DNA from: UBA10649 sp963793105
GTDB lineage: Bacteria; Actinomycetota; Actinomycetes; S36-B12
NCBI GenBank assembly: GCA_963793105.1
Contig: CAWBZB010000003.1
Location: 186,001 to 250,000, forward strand
Direction of reading: 5' to 3'
DNA: 64,000 nt
The notes below the pieces were generated by a model that did not search any database, was not told the origin of the DNA, and worked only from the letters and a program-made list of their open reading frames with translations. The position numbers and the translations under genes are program-made. Below, in pieces: positions 43,884 to 51,225 of the stretch (the first letter of the stretch is position 1; every line of letters starts with the position of its first letter).

Positions 43884-44196
43884 GTGGCCGACCTGCACGA
43901 CGTGGAGAGGGAACTCGGTCGGGTCGTCGATCGACTGAACTCCATGCCGCTGGCGAAGGCCGCATCAGCGTCCGACGACGTGCACCGGACGGCACAGCTC
44001 CTGGTGGCACAGACCCGGCCGCTCTCGGATTCGACTGCCGGCGGATGCCACGCTCCCGCACCTGGCCCCCCAGGGCCTCGGGGCGATGCTCGCCGTGGTC
44101 GGCCACGACTACCTGGAAGCAGCGAGGGCGTCCAGCCACCCGGACGTGAGTCCGGTGCTGGACGCCCTCGTCGAGCTCAGGCGTGCGCTGCCCTAG
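43884..44196 (+). pseudogene. Small unknown gene, frameshifted
   Basis: This is about 103 codons in two frames. The first frame begins with VADLHDVERELGRVVDRLN at the GTG at 43884. After a one-base shift the second gives ATLPHLAPQGLGAMLAVVGHD and ends at the TAG at 44194-44196. Removing one G from the GG at 44043-44044 joins them into one helical, cytoplasmic protein. I do not recognise the family. The stop shares CTAG (44193-44196) with the convergent Bax-inhibitor gene. Confidence 0.55.
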
Positions 44197-45023
44197 TTGC
44201 GCGAGAGGATCGCGAACAGGCGCAGGAACTCCAGGTACAGCCAGATCAGCGTGACGAGCAGTCCGAAGGCCATGCGCCACGACTCGCGCTCCGGGGCGCC
44301 GAGCTTGATGCCCTGGCTGATGGCCTCGAAGTCCAGGAACAGGAAGAACGCAGCAATCAGGACGCCGAGCACCGCCACGATGGGGCCGAACCCGGTGCCG
44401 TAGATGCCCCAGCCGTCGCCCCCACCGAACATCGCCCAGACCAGCGATCCGATGCCGAGGACCAGGTAGGACACGGCGGCGACGATGAGGATGCCGGCGA
44501 ACCGCTTCGTGACCTTGACGACCCCCGTGACGTACAGGGTCAGCGTGACAGCGAAGGTCACCATCGTGGCCACGACGGCCTGCAGGACGATGTCGTTCCA
44601 CCCGTTGCCCGCGGCGTAGTCGCCGTACCACTTGCTGATGCCGCCGAGCATGACGCCCTGGAAGACCGCGTACAGCAGGATCAGTGGCGGTGACGGCACC
44701 TTCTTCAGGGCGTTCACGAAGCCGAGCGCGAGACCGCCGATGAGGCCGACGAACAGCAGCCACGGCATCGCATCGACGAGATTCCAGCCGGCGATCGCGA
44801 AGATCACGGTCACGGCGAAGACGGCGAACGTCTTGATGATGACGTCGTTGATGGTCAGCCGGGCGCCGCCGGCCGCGGTGATCTCCTGGAAGGCGGCATC
44901 GGTGTCTGCTGCACCGGCGCCGCCGGTGGCGGCCTGGGTGTAGGCGGACACGCCTTCGTTGTAGGCGAAACCGGACTTATCGGTCTTCTCGTACTTGGAG
45001 AGGACGGGGTTGTTTGACTGCAT
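44193..45023 (-). CDS. Bax inhibitor-1/YccA family membrane protein
   Basis: This 276-aa protein has a Gly/Ala-rich cytoplasmic N-terminus (1-60), then about seven membrane segments from residue 60. FRSKW-like motifs are not seen, but FVGLIGGLALGFVNAL and FLFLDFEAISQGIKLGAPE fit the YbhL/TMBIM-type actinobacterial family. The conserved Asp region near the C-terminus (FLDFEAI) is the pH-sensing site in related proteins. Physiological role unknown. A tRNA gene lies 61 bp upstream on the same strand. Confidence 0.82.
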   Translation of the reverse strand: MQSNNPVLSKYEKTDKSGFAYNEGVSAYTQAATGGAGAADTDAAFQEITAAGGARLTINDVIIKTFAVFAVTVIFAIAGWNLVDAMPWLLFVGLIGGLALGFVNALKKVPSPPLILLYAVFQGVMLGGISKWYGDYAAGNGWNDIVLQAVVATMVTFAVTLTLYVTGVVKVTKRFAGILIVAAVSYLVLGIGSLVWAMFGGGDGWGIYGTGFGPIVAVLGVLIAAFFLFLDFEAISQGIKLGAPERESWRMAFGLLVTLIWLYLEFLRLFAILSRN

Positions 45024-45084
45024 GGATCCACGTTAACTGACGCAGCCCATTTCGCCAATCAGGACCCCGCACGGGACCCCAAGG

Positions 45085-45158
45085 TGCCCCCAGAGGGGAT
45101 CGAACCCTCACTGTGCCGGGTTTAAGCCGGGTGTCTCTGCCAGTTGGACTACAGGGGC
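45085..45158 (-). tRNA. tRNA with UAA anticodon (Leu-type codon), short variable loop
   Basis: On the minus strand the acceptor stem GCCCCTG pairs with TGGGGGC (two G-T wobbles), the T-arm is GAGGG-TTCGATC-CCCTC, and the anticodon loop is CTTAAAC, so the anticodon reads UAA (UUA Leu codons). The D stem has three pairs. The anticodon stem has four pairs and one C-C mismatch. Only 5 nt lie between the anticodon stem and T-arm, whereas bacterial tRNA-Leu has a long variable arm. CCA is not fully encoded (ACCT follows). It is a tRNA gene or a diverged copy; identity Leu is from the anticodon only. Confidence 0.75.
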
Positions 45159-45191
45159 CTGCCCCCACGATACGACCCGCCCTCCTCCCTC

Positions 45192-45207
45192 ACCGATGCG
45201 TCGCCAC
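45192..45207. repeat. Partial extra arm of the hairpin repeat
   Basis: ACCGATGCGTCGCCACG just before copy B resembles the first arm of the 68-bp repeat (CCGATGCGTCGTCACT) and may be a truncated copy. Confidence 0.35.
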
Positions 45208-45213
45208 GGAGCA

Positions 45214-45281
45214 CCCGATGCGTCGTCACTCGTGGCGGGTTCACGGGGCCGGAAGGCCACCACATGTGACGAGGCATCGGG
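45214..45281. repeat. 68-bp hairpin repeat, copy B
   Basis: CCCGATGCGTCGTCACTCGTGG pairs with CCACATGTGACGAGGCATCGGG around a GGGTT...CCGGAA loop. Compared with copy A at 29598-29665 it has the same length, the same arm sequence, and a paired change at the outermost base (T-A becomes C-G). It lies between the tRNA and the family 5 glycosylase gene and holds no coding sequence. Confidence 0.8.
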
Positions 45282-45286
45282 ACGGG

Positions 45287-45922
45287 TCAGGCGAGGTCGG
45301 CCGCCGCCTTGGCCCGTCCGAGCACCTCGTCCAGCATCTCCTCGGTGAGCCGGCCGGTGAAGGTGTTCTGCTGGCTCGGGTGGTACGACGCGAGCAGGGA
45401 GACGGTTCGGCCCGAGGCAGACTCCGCGGTCGTCGCGGCCCCATGCCCGAACGGGGTCCGCTCGACGACCCAGCCCGATGAGCGCAGGGTCGACAGCGTG
45501 GCGGCCCAGGCAATGCCGCCGAGGGCCAGGATCACCCGAACCTCGGGCTCAATGAGACGCACCTCCTCAGCCAGCCACGCGGCGCACTCCCGGCGCTCCT
45601 GGGTAGTGGGCGTGTTGTCCGGAGGGGCGCAGTGCACGGCCGCCGTGATCCGCACGTGGTCCAGGCGCTGGCCATCATCCCGGGTGGTCGACGTGGGGAT
45701 CGCGGCCAGTCCCACCCGATGCAGGGCGGCGTACAGCCAGTCCCCGCTGCGGTCCCCGGTGAACATGCGCCCCGTGCGGTTGGCGCCGTGGGCGCCAGGA
45801 GCCAGGCCGACAACCCAAATCAGCGGCTCCGCCGAACCGAACCCGGGGACCGGACGTCCCCAGTACTCCTCGTCAACGAAAGCCGCCCGCTTCGTCACGG
45901 CGACCTCCTCGCGCCAGGCCAC
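45287..45922 (-). CDS. Uracil-DNA glycosylase, family 5 (UdgB-like)
   Basis: This 211-aa 4Fe-4S-type uracil glycosylase has motif A VVGLAPGAHGANRTGRMFTGD and motif B ASYHPSQQNTFTGRLT, the family 5 forms. The GTG at 45922 is the first standard start, but the same frame runs upstream without stop to the TGA at 45986, adding about 20 codons that include CCRCPRLVAW. Those cysteines are cluster ligands in this family, so the real start is probably upstream, perhaps the CTG at 45982. It follows the dienelactone hydrolase gene on the same strand. Confidence 0.82.
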   Translation of the reverse strand: MAWREEVAVTKRAAFVDEEYWGRPVPGFGSAEPLIWVVGLAPGAHGANRTGRMFTGDRSGDWLYAALHRVGLAAIPTSTTRDDGQRLDHVRITAAVHCAPPDNTPTTQERRECAAWLAEEVRLIEPEVRVILALGGIAWAATLSTLRSSGWVVERTPFGHGAATTAESASGRTVSLLASYHPSQQNTFTGRLTEEMLDEVLGRAKAAADLA

Positions 45923-45985
45923 GAGTCGAGGACACCGGCAGCACTCGACGATGGCCGCGTCGAGGGCGGCAAGGTCGCGCAGGTC

Positions 45986-46669
45986 TCAGCCCGCGCAGGA
46001 CCGCAGGAAGGCCAGCGTGCGCTCCCAGGCCGCCGCAGAGTTGGCCTCCTGGTACACCTCGGGCCGGGCGTCGTTGAAGAAGGCGTGCACACTCTCCGGG
46101 TAGTCGAACAGTTCGACGGATCCGCCGCTGTCGCGGATGGCCGAGGCGTACTCGGCGATAGCCGGGCCGTTCCCCGGCTCGTCCGACAGGGCCTTGTGCA
46201 CGTTGGCGGCCTTGCCGGCATAACGCGACCAGTCGGGTGCGTACTGCGGCCACGGCATCGCGGGGTAGAAGGCCGTGGCGCACTTGATTCGGTCGGACAC
46301 GGTGGGCGCGAGCAGCGCGAGACCGCCGCCCATGCAGAAGCCGATGACGCTCACCGTCTCGCCCACGACCTCCGGCCTCGCCACGAGGTCGTCGGCAGCG
46401 GCCGCAAGATCGTCGGCGATCTGCCCGATGTCCAGGCCGATCATGAGCTTCTGCGCCTCGTCCGGCTCCGTCGTCTCGGCTCCGCGGTAGTGGTCCACGG
46501 CCAGCGCGACGAAGCCCTCCTCAGCGAGTCGCCGGGTGAGGTCCACGATGTGCGGGACCAGGCCCCACCACTCCTGGATCACGATGACCGCGGGGCCACT
46601 TCCGCTGACCGGGATGGAGATGACGCCGGGAACGTCCTCGCCGTTGATGCTGATCGTCGTATTCCGCAT
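45986..46669 (-). CDS. Dienelactone hydrolase family protein
   Basis: This 227-aa alpha/beta hydrolase has the family's cysteine nucleophile Cys112 in GFCMGGGL, the IQEWWGLVPHI segment whose Glu contacts the nucleophile, and His195 in ESVHAFFND. It is probably a carboxymethylenebutenolidase or related esterase; nothing nearby suggests an aromatic pathway. I start at the ATG at 46669; an upstream frame to 46753 is not needed. Confidence 0.87.
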   Translation of the reverse strand: MRNTTISINGEDVPGVISIPVSGSGPAVIVIQEWWGLVPHIVDLTRRLAEEGFVALAVDHYRGAETTEPDEAQKLMIGLDIGQIADDLAAAADDLVARPEVVGETVSVIGFCMGGGLALLAPTVSDRIKCATAFYPAMPWPQYAPDWSRYAGKAANVHKALSDEPGNGPAIAEYASAIRDSGGSVELFDYPESVHAFFNDARPEVYQEANSAAAWERTLAFLRSCAG

Positions 46670-46736
46670 GGGGACATTCTGACGCAGGATTGGCTTCCGC
46701 ACAGTCCGTTGGCGGCGCCTGCGGCCACTCGGCCGG

Positions 46737-47708
46737 TCAACCGTCAACCGCACCCGTTACGAGCCCCCGCACGAAGTGCCTCTGCAGGAGGAAGAACACC
46801 GCAACAGGGACGATGATCGCCACGAAGGCACCGGCTGTGAGCAGGTGCTCACTCTGCCCGAAACTGCCGGACAGCCTGGCCAGGTAAGGGGTGACCGGGG
46901 CCACGGCGGAGGTGCCACCCGCGAAGGTCAGGGCCACGATGTAGTCGTTCCACACCCACAGGAACTGGAAGATGGCGAATGCCGCGATGGCCGGCAGAGC
47001 CAACGGCAGGACCATCCGCCGGAAGATCACGTAGTGGCTGGCCCCGTCGATCCGCGCCGCATCCATGATCTCCCGCGGTAGCCGGGCTATGAAGTTATGC
47101 ATGAGGAAGATCGCCAGGGGCAGAGCGACAGCAGAGTGCACCAGCCAGAGCGGCAGGAACGTCCCCATCATCAGCGACCGACCCGTCTCCGGGTTGTCGA
47201 GATTGGGGAACAGCGGGATGGAGCCAAGACTCCATCCGTTGCTGAACATCGTCAACAGGGGCAGCAGGGCCATCTGGATCGGCAGCACCTGCAAGGCCAC
47301 CAGACCGACGAAGAGCACGCTCGCGCCTCGGAACGGTATCCACGCCAGCGCGTAGGCCGCCATGCAGGCGAGGAGGATCGGGACGATCGTCGCCGGAATC
47401 ACGATCGCGACCGTGTTGAACATGAACGGCGCAATGCCCTCCGGGAGTACCTCGCCGCCGGAGAGCACCTGCGCGTAGTTGTCGAACGTGACGGTGCGGT
47501 CGGCCAAGATAGTCCACCAGCCAGACCCCTTGCTCAGCCACACCGGGCGGATCGACGTGACGAAGAGCCCGACCGTGGGAACGGTCCAGAGCACCGTGAC
47601 GACGACGACGATGGCCGTCGCGACCGGGCTGCTCAACCGGCGGCGGGCGGCCTGAAGTGCGGGCTCCGACTCAGGAACCAGCACGATCTCTTGTGCCTCG
47701 ACGCTCAT
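46737..47708 (-). CDS. Sugar ABC transporter permease (MalG-type), copy 1
   Basis: This 323-aa permease has six membrane helices and the EAA-type loop MDAARIDGASHYVIFRRMVLP near residue 220. It shares with the second MalG-type gene (49098-50087) the opening MSVEAxEI, the FQFLWVWNDxxVALTFAGG segment and the ending LTAGAFVAIIVP, so the two are paralogues. It sits downstream of the GH1 gene, with a 24-bp gap. One possibility is that one paralogue serves a second sugar with the same MalF partner. Confidence 0.88.
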   Translation of the reverse strand: MSVEAQEIVLVPESEPALQAARRRLSSPVATAIVVVVTVLWTVPTVGLFVTSIRPVWLSKGSGWWTILADRTVTFDNYAQVLSGGEVLPEGIAPFMFNTVAIVIPATIVPILLACMAAYALAWIPFRGASVLFVGLVALQVLPIQMALLPLLTMFSNGWSLGSIPLFPNLDNPETGRSLMMGTFLPLWLVHSAVALPLAIFLMHNFIARLPREIMDAARIDGASHYVIFRRMVLPLALPAIAAFAIFQFLWVWNDYIVALTFAGGTSAVAPVTPYLARLSGSFGQSEHLLTAGAFVAIIVPVAVFFLLQRHFVRGLVTGAVDG

Positions 47709-47732
47709 CGGGCCGGCCTCACGTTCGCCCTG

Positions 47733-49091
47733 CTAGCCGTCGCTACGCGCGGCAAGCACCTCTCGATACCAGTGCGCGCTGTCCTTCGGCGTGCGCACGC
47801 CCGTATCCGGGTCGACGCGCACGATGCCGAACTTCTTGGTCCACCCCGACGCCCACTCGAGGTTGTCCATCAGGCTCCAGGCGAAGTAGCCCCGCACGTC
47901 GAAGCCCCGATCCCGGGCGCGTAGCAGCGCCCGAAGATGCTCATCGAGGTAGTCGATGCGGAGTGGGTCGTGGACCCCGTCGGCATCGATCACCTCTGCC
48001 ACGGCGGCACCGTTCTCGCAGATCCACACGGGAACGCCGGGAAGGTGATCCGTCGCCTTGCGCAGCGCCAGCTCGAGGCCCTCGGGCAGGATCTCCCAGC
48101 CCATGTCCGTGTAGGGCGGCTGCGGGTCGAAGCGGAGCGGCGGGCAGGCCGGGATCGCGGCGGTGTCCTGCCCGATCGCCTCGGTCGTCTCCATGTCGGG
48201 CTCGGCCACCCGCATGACCGAGTAGTAGTTCTCGCCCAGCCAGTCGATGGGCTCGGACAGGATCGCGTTGTCCTCCTCCCGCACGAAGGACCAGTCCGTG
48301 ACCGACGCGCAGGACTCCCGGAGGTCGGCCGGGATGCCGTTGCCGGCGAGCAGGTCCAGGAAGATGCGGTTCTGCGTGCCGTCCACGTGCCGCGTGGCGG
48401 CGTCCATCGACGGCGACTGACTGATGACCGGGATGAGATTGAGGACGATGCCGAGGTTGCGCGCGTGTGCCGCACGCAGGCGGTCCACGGCGAGACCGTG
48501 CCCGAGGATCAGGTGGTACACGGCCGCCAACGAGGCCCCTGGCTCCTTCCGACCGGGGGCGAAATACCCGTCGCAGTAGCCCAGGAAGGCCGAGCACCAC
48601 GGCTCGTTGAGGGTCGCCCAGCGGTCGACACGGTCGGCGTAGCGCTCCCCCATCACCTGCGCGTAGTCGGCGAACCGGTAGGCGGTGTCACGGTTCGGCC
48701 AGCCGCCGGCCGCCTCGAGCGGGCTCGGCAGATCCCAGTGGAACAGGGTCGCGACCGGCTTGATGCCACGCTCCAGCAGCCCGTCGATCAACCGGTCGTA
48801 GAAGTCCAGACCGGTCTCGGACAGGGCACCGACACCGGAGGGCATGACGCGGGCCCAACTGATCGAGAACCGGTAGGCGTCGACGCCCAACCACCCGAGC
48901 AGGTCGAGGTCCTCGTCACGTCGGTGCACATGGTCGCAGGCCGGCTCGCCGGTAGCGCCGTCCACGATGGCGCCCGGGATCTCGGCGAAGTCATCCCAGT
49001 TGCACCGGCCGCGGCCGGCGACGTCGCCCTCGATCTGCCATGCCGAAGTCGCCACGCCCAGTTGGAAACCGGGCGGGAAGGTGAGATCCAT
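47733..49091 (-). CDS. Beta-glucosidase, GH1
   Basis: This 452-aa GH1 enzyme has the acid/base Glu163 in WATLNEPW and the nucleophile Glu359 in WICENGAA, plus the start FQLGVATSAWQIEG. It hydrolyses beta-glucosides such as cellobiose, or related aryl sugars. It has no signal peptide, so it acts on imported sugars. It lies between two MalG-type permease genes, 6 bp after the upstream one and 24 bp before the other, which fits uptake plus hydrolysis of beta-glucosides. Confidence 0.93.
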   Translation of the reverse strand: MDLTFPPGFQLGVATSAWQIEGDVAGRGRCNWDDFAEIPGAIVDGATGEPACDHVHRRDEDLDLLGWLGVDAYRFSISWARVMPSGVGALSETGLDFYDRLIDGLLERGIKPVATLFHWDLPSPLEAAGGWPNRDTAYRFADYAQVMGERYADRVDRWATLNEPWCSAFLGYCDGYFAPGRKEPGASLAAVYHLILGHGLAVDRLRAAHARNLGIVLNLIPVISQSPSMDAATRHVDGTQNRIFLDLLAGNGIPADLRESCASVTDWSFVREEDNAILSEPIDWLGENYYSVMRVAEPDMETTEAIGQDTAAIPACPPLRFDPQPPYTDMGWEILPEGLELALRKATDHLPGVPVWICENGAAVAEVIDADGVHDPLRIDYLDEHLRALLRARDRGFDVRGYFAWSLMDNLEWASGWTKKFGIVRVDPDTGVRTPKDSAHWYREVLAARSDG

Positions 49092-49097
49092 CCAGTG

Positions 49098-50087
49098 CTA
49101 CCCCTTGACCGAGCCCGCCAGCAATCCGCGGACGAAGAACCGCTGCAGCGAGAAGAAGACGATGAGCGGGACGATGATCGCGACGAAGGCGCCCGCCGTG
49201 ATCAGGTGCAGTTGCGCCCCGTAGGACCCCTTGATGTTCGCCAGATACGCGGTAATCGGCGCGACGTCGGGCGTACCTCCGGCGAACGTCAATGCGACCA
49301 GCAGGTCGTTCCACACCCACAGGAACTGGAAGATCGCGAATGACGCGATGGCCGGCACCGTGAGGGGCAGGACGAGCTTGCGGAAGATCAGGAAGTGGCT
49401 GGCACCGTCCACCCGAGCTGCCTCGAAGAGCTCACGCGGCAGCTGGTTGATGAAGTTGTGCAGCAGGAAGATGGCCAGCGGCAGCGCGAACATCGTGTGC
49501 GCCACCCACAGCGGGATGTAGGTGCCGACGAATATCGACTGCTCGGACCCAGGCTGGTTGAGGTCCGGGAAGACCGTTATCGGCCCGAGGCTCCATCCCT
49601 TGTTGAACATCGTGAGCAGGGGCAGCAGTGACATCTGCAGCGGGATGACCTGGAGGGCGAAGATCGTGAAGAACACGAACGTCGCTCCCTTGAACGGGAT
49701 CCATGCGATCGCGTAGGCAGCCATGGCAGCCAGCACGAGCGGGAAGATCGCGGCCGGGATGGCGATGGCGAAGGAGTTGAAGAAGTACGGCGCGATGCCG
49801 TTCGGGATGACCGAGCCGCCGGTGATGACCTCGCTGTAGTTGTTCAGGGTCATCGTGGGGTCGGTGAAGATCGTCCACCAACCGGAGTTCTGCGCCTGCT
49901 CCGGCGGACGCAGGGACGTGACCAGGAGACCGAAGGTCGGGATCGTCCACAGGATGGTGATGAGGATGACGAGTCCCGACGCCCATGGGCTGCTGAGCTT
50001 GCGACGCGCAGCCTGCGGGATGGTCTCCTCCCGACCCTCCGGCTCGGGCTGGGGCATGGGGATGATCTCGTGCGCTTCGACGCTCAT
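49098..50087 (-). CDS. Sugar ABC transporter permease (MalG-type), copy 2
   Basis: This 329-aa permease has six membrane helices and the EAA-type loop FEAARVDGASHFLIFRKLVLP. It is closely related to copy 1 at 46737-47708 throughout its length. It overlaps the MalF-type gene by 4 bp, so it is the native partner of that permease. The binding protein upstream and the divergent ATPase complete the importer. Confidence 0.9.
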   Translation of the reverse strand: MSVEAHEIIPMPQPEPEGREETIPQAARRKLSSPWASGLVILITILWTIPTFGLLVTSLRPPEQAQNSGWWTIFTDPTMTLNNYSEVITGGSVIPNGIAPYFFNSFAIAIPAAIFPLVLAAMAAYAIAWIPFKGATFVFFTIFALQVIPLQMSLLPLLTMFNKGWSLGPITVFPDLNQPGSEQSIFVGTYIPLWVAHTMFALPLAIFLLHNFINQLPRELFEAARVDGASHFLIFRKLVLPLTVPAIASFAIFQFLWVWNDLLVALTFAGGTPDVAPITAYLANIKGSYGAQLHLITAGAFVAIIVPLIVFFSLQRFFVRGLLAGSVKG

Positions 50088-51064
50088 CGGATCGTCCGCT
50101 CCTTACGCAACTGAATGACGTTGTAGGCGATCAGGGGAATGACGGCAATGAAGAGGACGACGGCCAGTGCGCTGCCTCGTCCGACGTCGAACTGGACGAA
50201 CGCCTGGGCGTACATCTCGTTGGCCACGACCTGGGTGCCGAAGTTGCCGTTCGTCATCGTGCGGACGATGTCGAAGATCTTCAGGACCGCGATCATGATC
50301 GTCGTGAACACCACGATCAGGGTGCCCCGGACCATGGGGATCGTCACCCGGCTGAACAGCTTCCAGCCAGTCGCCCCGTCGAGTTCCGCGGCCTCGACGA
50401 CGTCACCCGGGATGGCCTTGATGGCCGCCGACAGCACCACCATGGCGAAGCCGACCTGGATCCAGATCATGATGACCATCAGGAAGAAGTTGTTCCAGGG
50501 CTGCCACAGGAGCCAGTTCGGCGGGTCCGCGATGCCGATCCACTCGGCGAGCTGGCTGAGGAGGCCGACCTGCTGCCGCGCGGGATCGCGGTACTCGTAC
50601 ACCAGGCCCCAGATGATGCCTGCGCCGACGAAGGAGATGGCCATCGGCATGAAGATGAGGGACTTCGAGATCGACTCCCGACGCATACGGTCGAGGAGCA
50701 GCGCGAGCATGAGGCCGATGCCCGTCGACATGAGCGGCGCGATGATGATCCACATCGCCGTGTTGATCAGGAACGTTCGATTGGCCTCGGTGGTGAAGAT
50801 CCACGAGTAGTTGGCGAAGCCGACGAAGTCATTGCCATTGGGGTTCTGGAAGCTGCCGACGGTGGTGAGGAAGGCCGGCGCGATAAGTCCGTAGGCCAGG
50901 AGCAGCGCAGCCGGGCCGAGGAACACGAGCATCGCGGCCGGGAACTGCAGTTTGCCCTTCGCCCTGGCTCCGATGAAGAAGATGATGAGCAGCAGCCCGA
51001 GGAAGATAGCCACCGCCGCCAGGCCAGTACTTATCTTGCCTAGCCCGGAGGTGAACTCGTCCAC
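50084..51064 (-). CDS. Sugar ABC transporter permease (MalF-type)
   Basis: This 326-aa permease has an extra N-terminal pair of helices, about eight membrane segments in all, and the EAA-type loop VEAAELDGATGWKLFSRVTIP. It would pair with the MalG-type proteins to form the sugar channel. The GTG at 51064 has GGAGG 4 nt upstream. A 161-bp gap with a long hairpin separates it from the binding-protein gene. Confidence 0.9.
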   Translation of the reverse strand: MDEFTSGLGKISTGLAAVAIFLGLLLIIFFIGARAKGKLQFPAAMLVFLGPAALLLAYGLIAPAFLTTVGSFQNPNGNDFVGFANYSWIFTTEANRTFLINTAMWIIIAPLMSTGIGLMLALLLDRMRRESISKSLIFMPMAISFVGAGIIWGLVYEYRDPARQQVGLLSQLAEWIGIADPPNWLLWQPWNNFFLMVIMIWIQVGFAMVVLSAAIKAIPGDVVEAAELDGATGWKLFSRVTIPMVRGTLIVVFTTIMIAVLKIFDIVRTMTNGNFGTQVVANEMYAQAFVQFDVGRGSALAVVLFIAVIPLIAYNVIQLRKERTIR

Positions 51065-51144
51065 CGATCCTCCTTCTCCGACGTTTCGTTCAGTGCTGGC
51101 GCCTGCGACGAGATCCGGCGCCCGGCTTCGACTGCGGATACGCC

Positions 51145-51192
51145 GAGGGCCGGGGCCCAGAGAATGTCTACACCCTCTGGACCCCGGCCCTC
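51145..51192 (-). terminator. Long hairpin between binding-protein and permease genes
   Basis: GAGGGCCGGGG pairs with CCCCGGCCCTC, then one mismatch, then CCAGAG with CTCTGG, leaving a short loop. No T run follows on the transcribed strand, so it probably stops 3'-end degradation or partly ends transcription, raising binding-protein mRNA relative to permease mRNA, as known for other sugar ABC operons. Confidence 0.65.
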
Positions 51193-51225
51193 AGTCATTC
51201 CTGCGAACTGACCTAGACCTTCAGG

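Noticed and set aside
44045..44693. Rightward 269-aa frame over the Bax-inhibitor gene
   Set aside because: Only the first 55 codons are plausible; the rest is the antisense of a seven-helix membrane protein gene.
45085..45158. tRNA as an integration site for a mobile element
   Set aside because: No integrase, repeat of the tRNA 3' end or atypical gene cluster is nearby.
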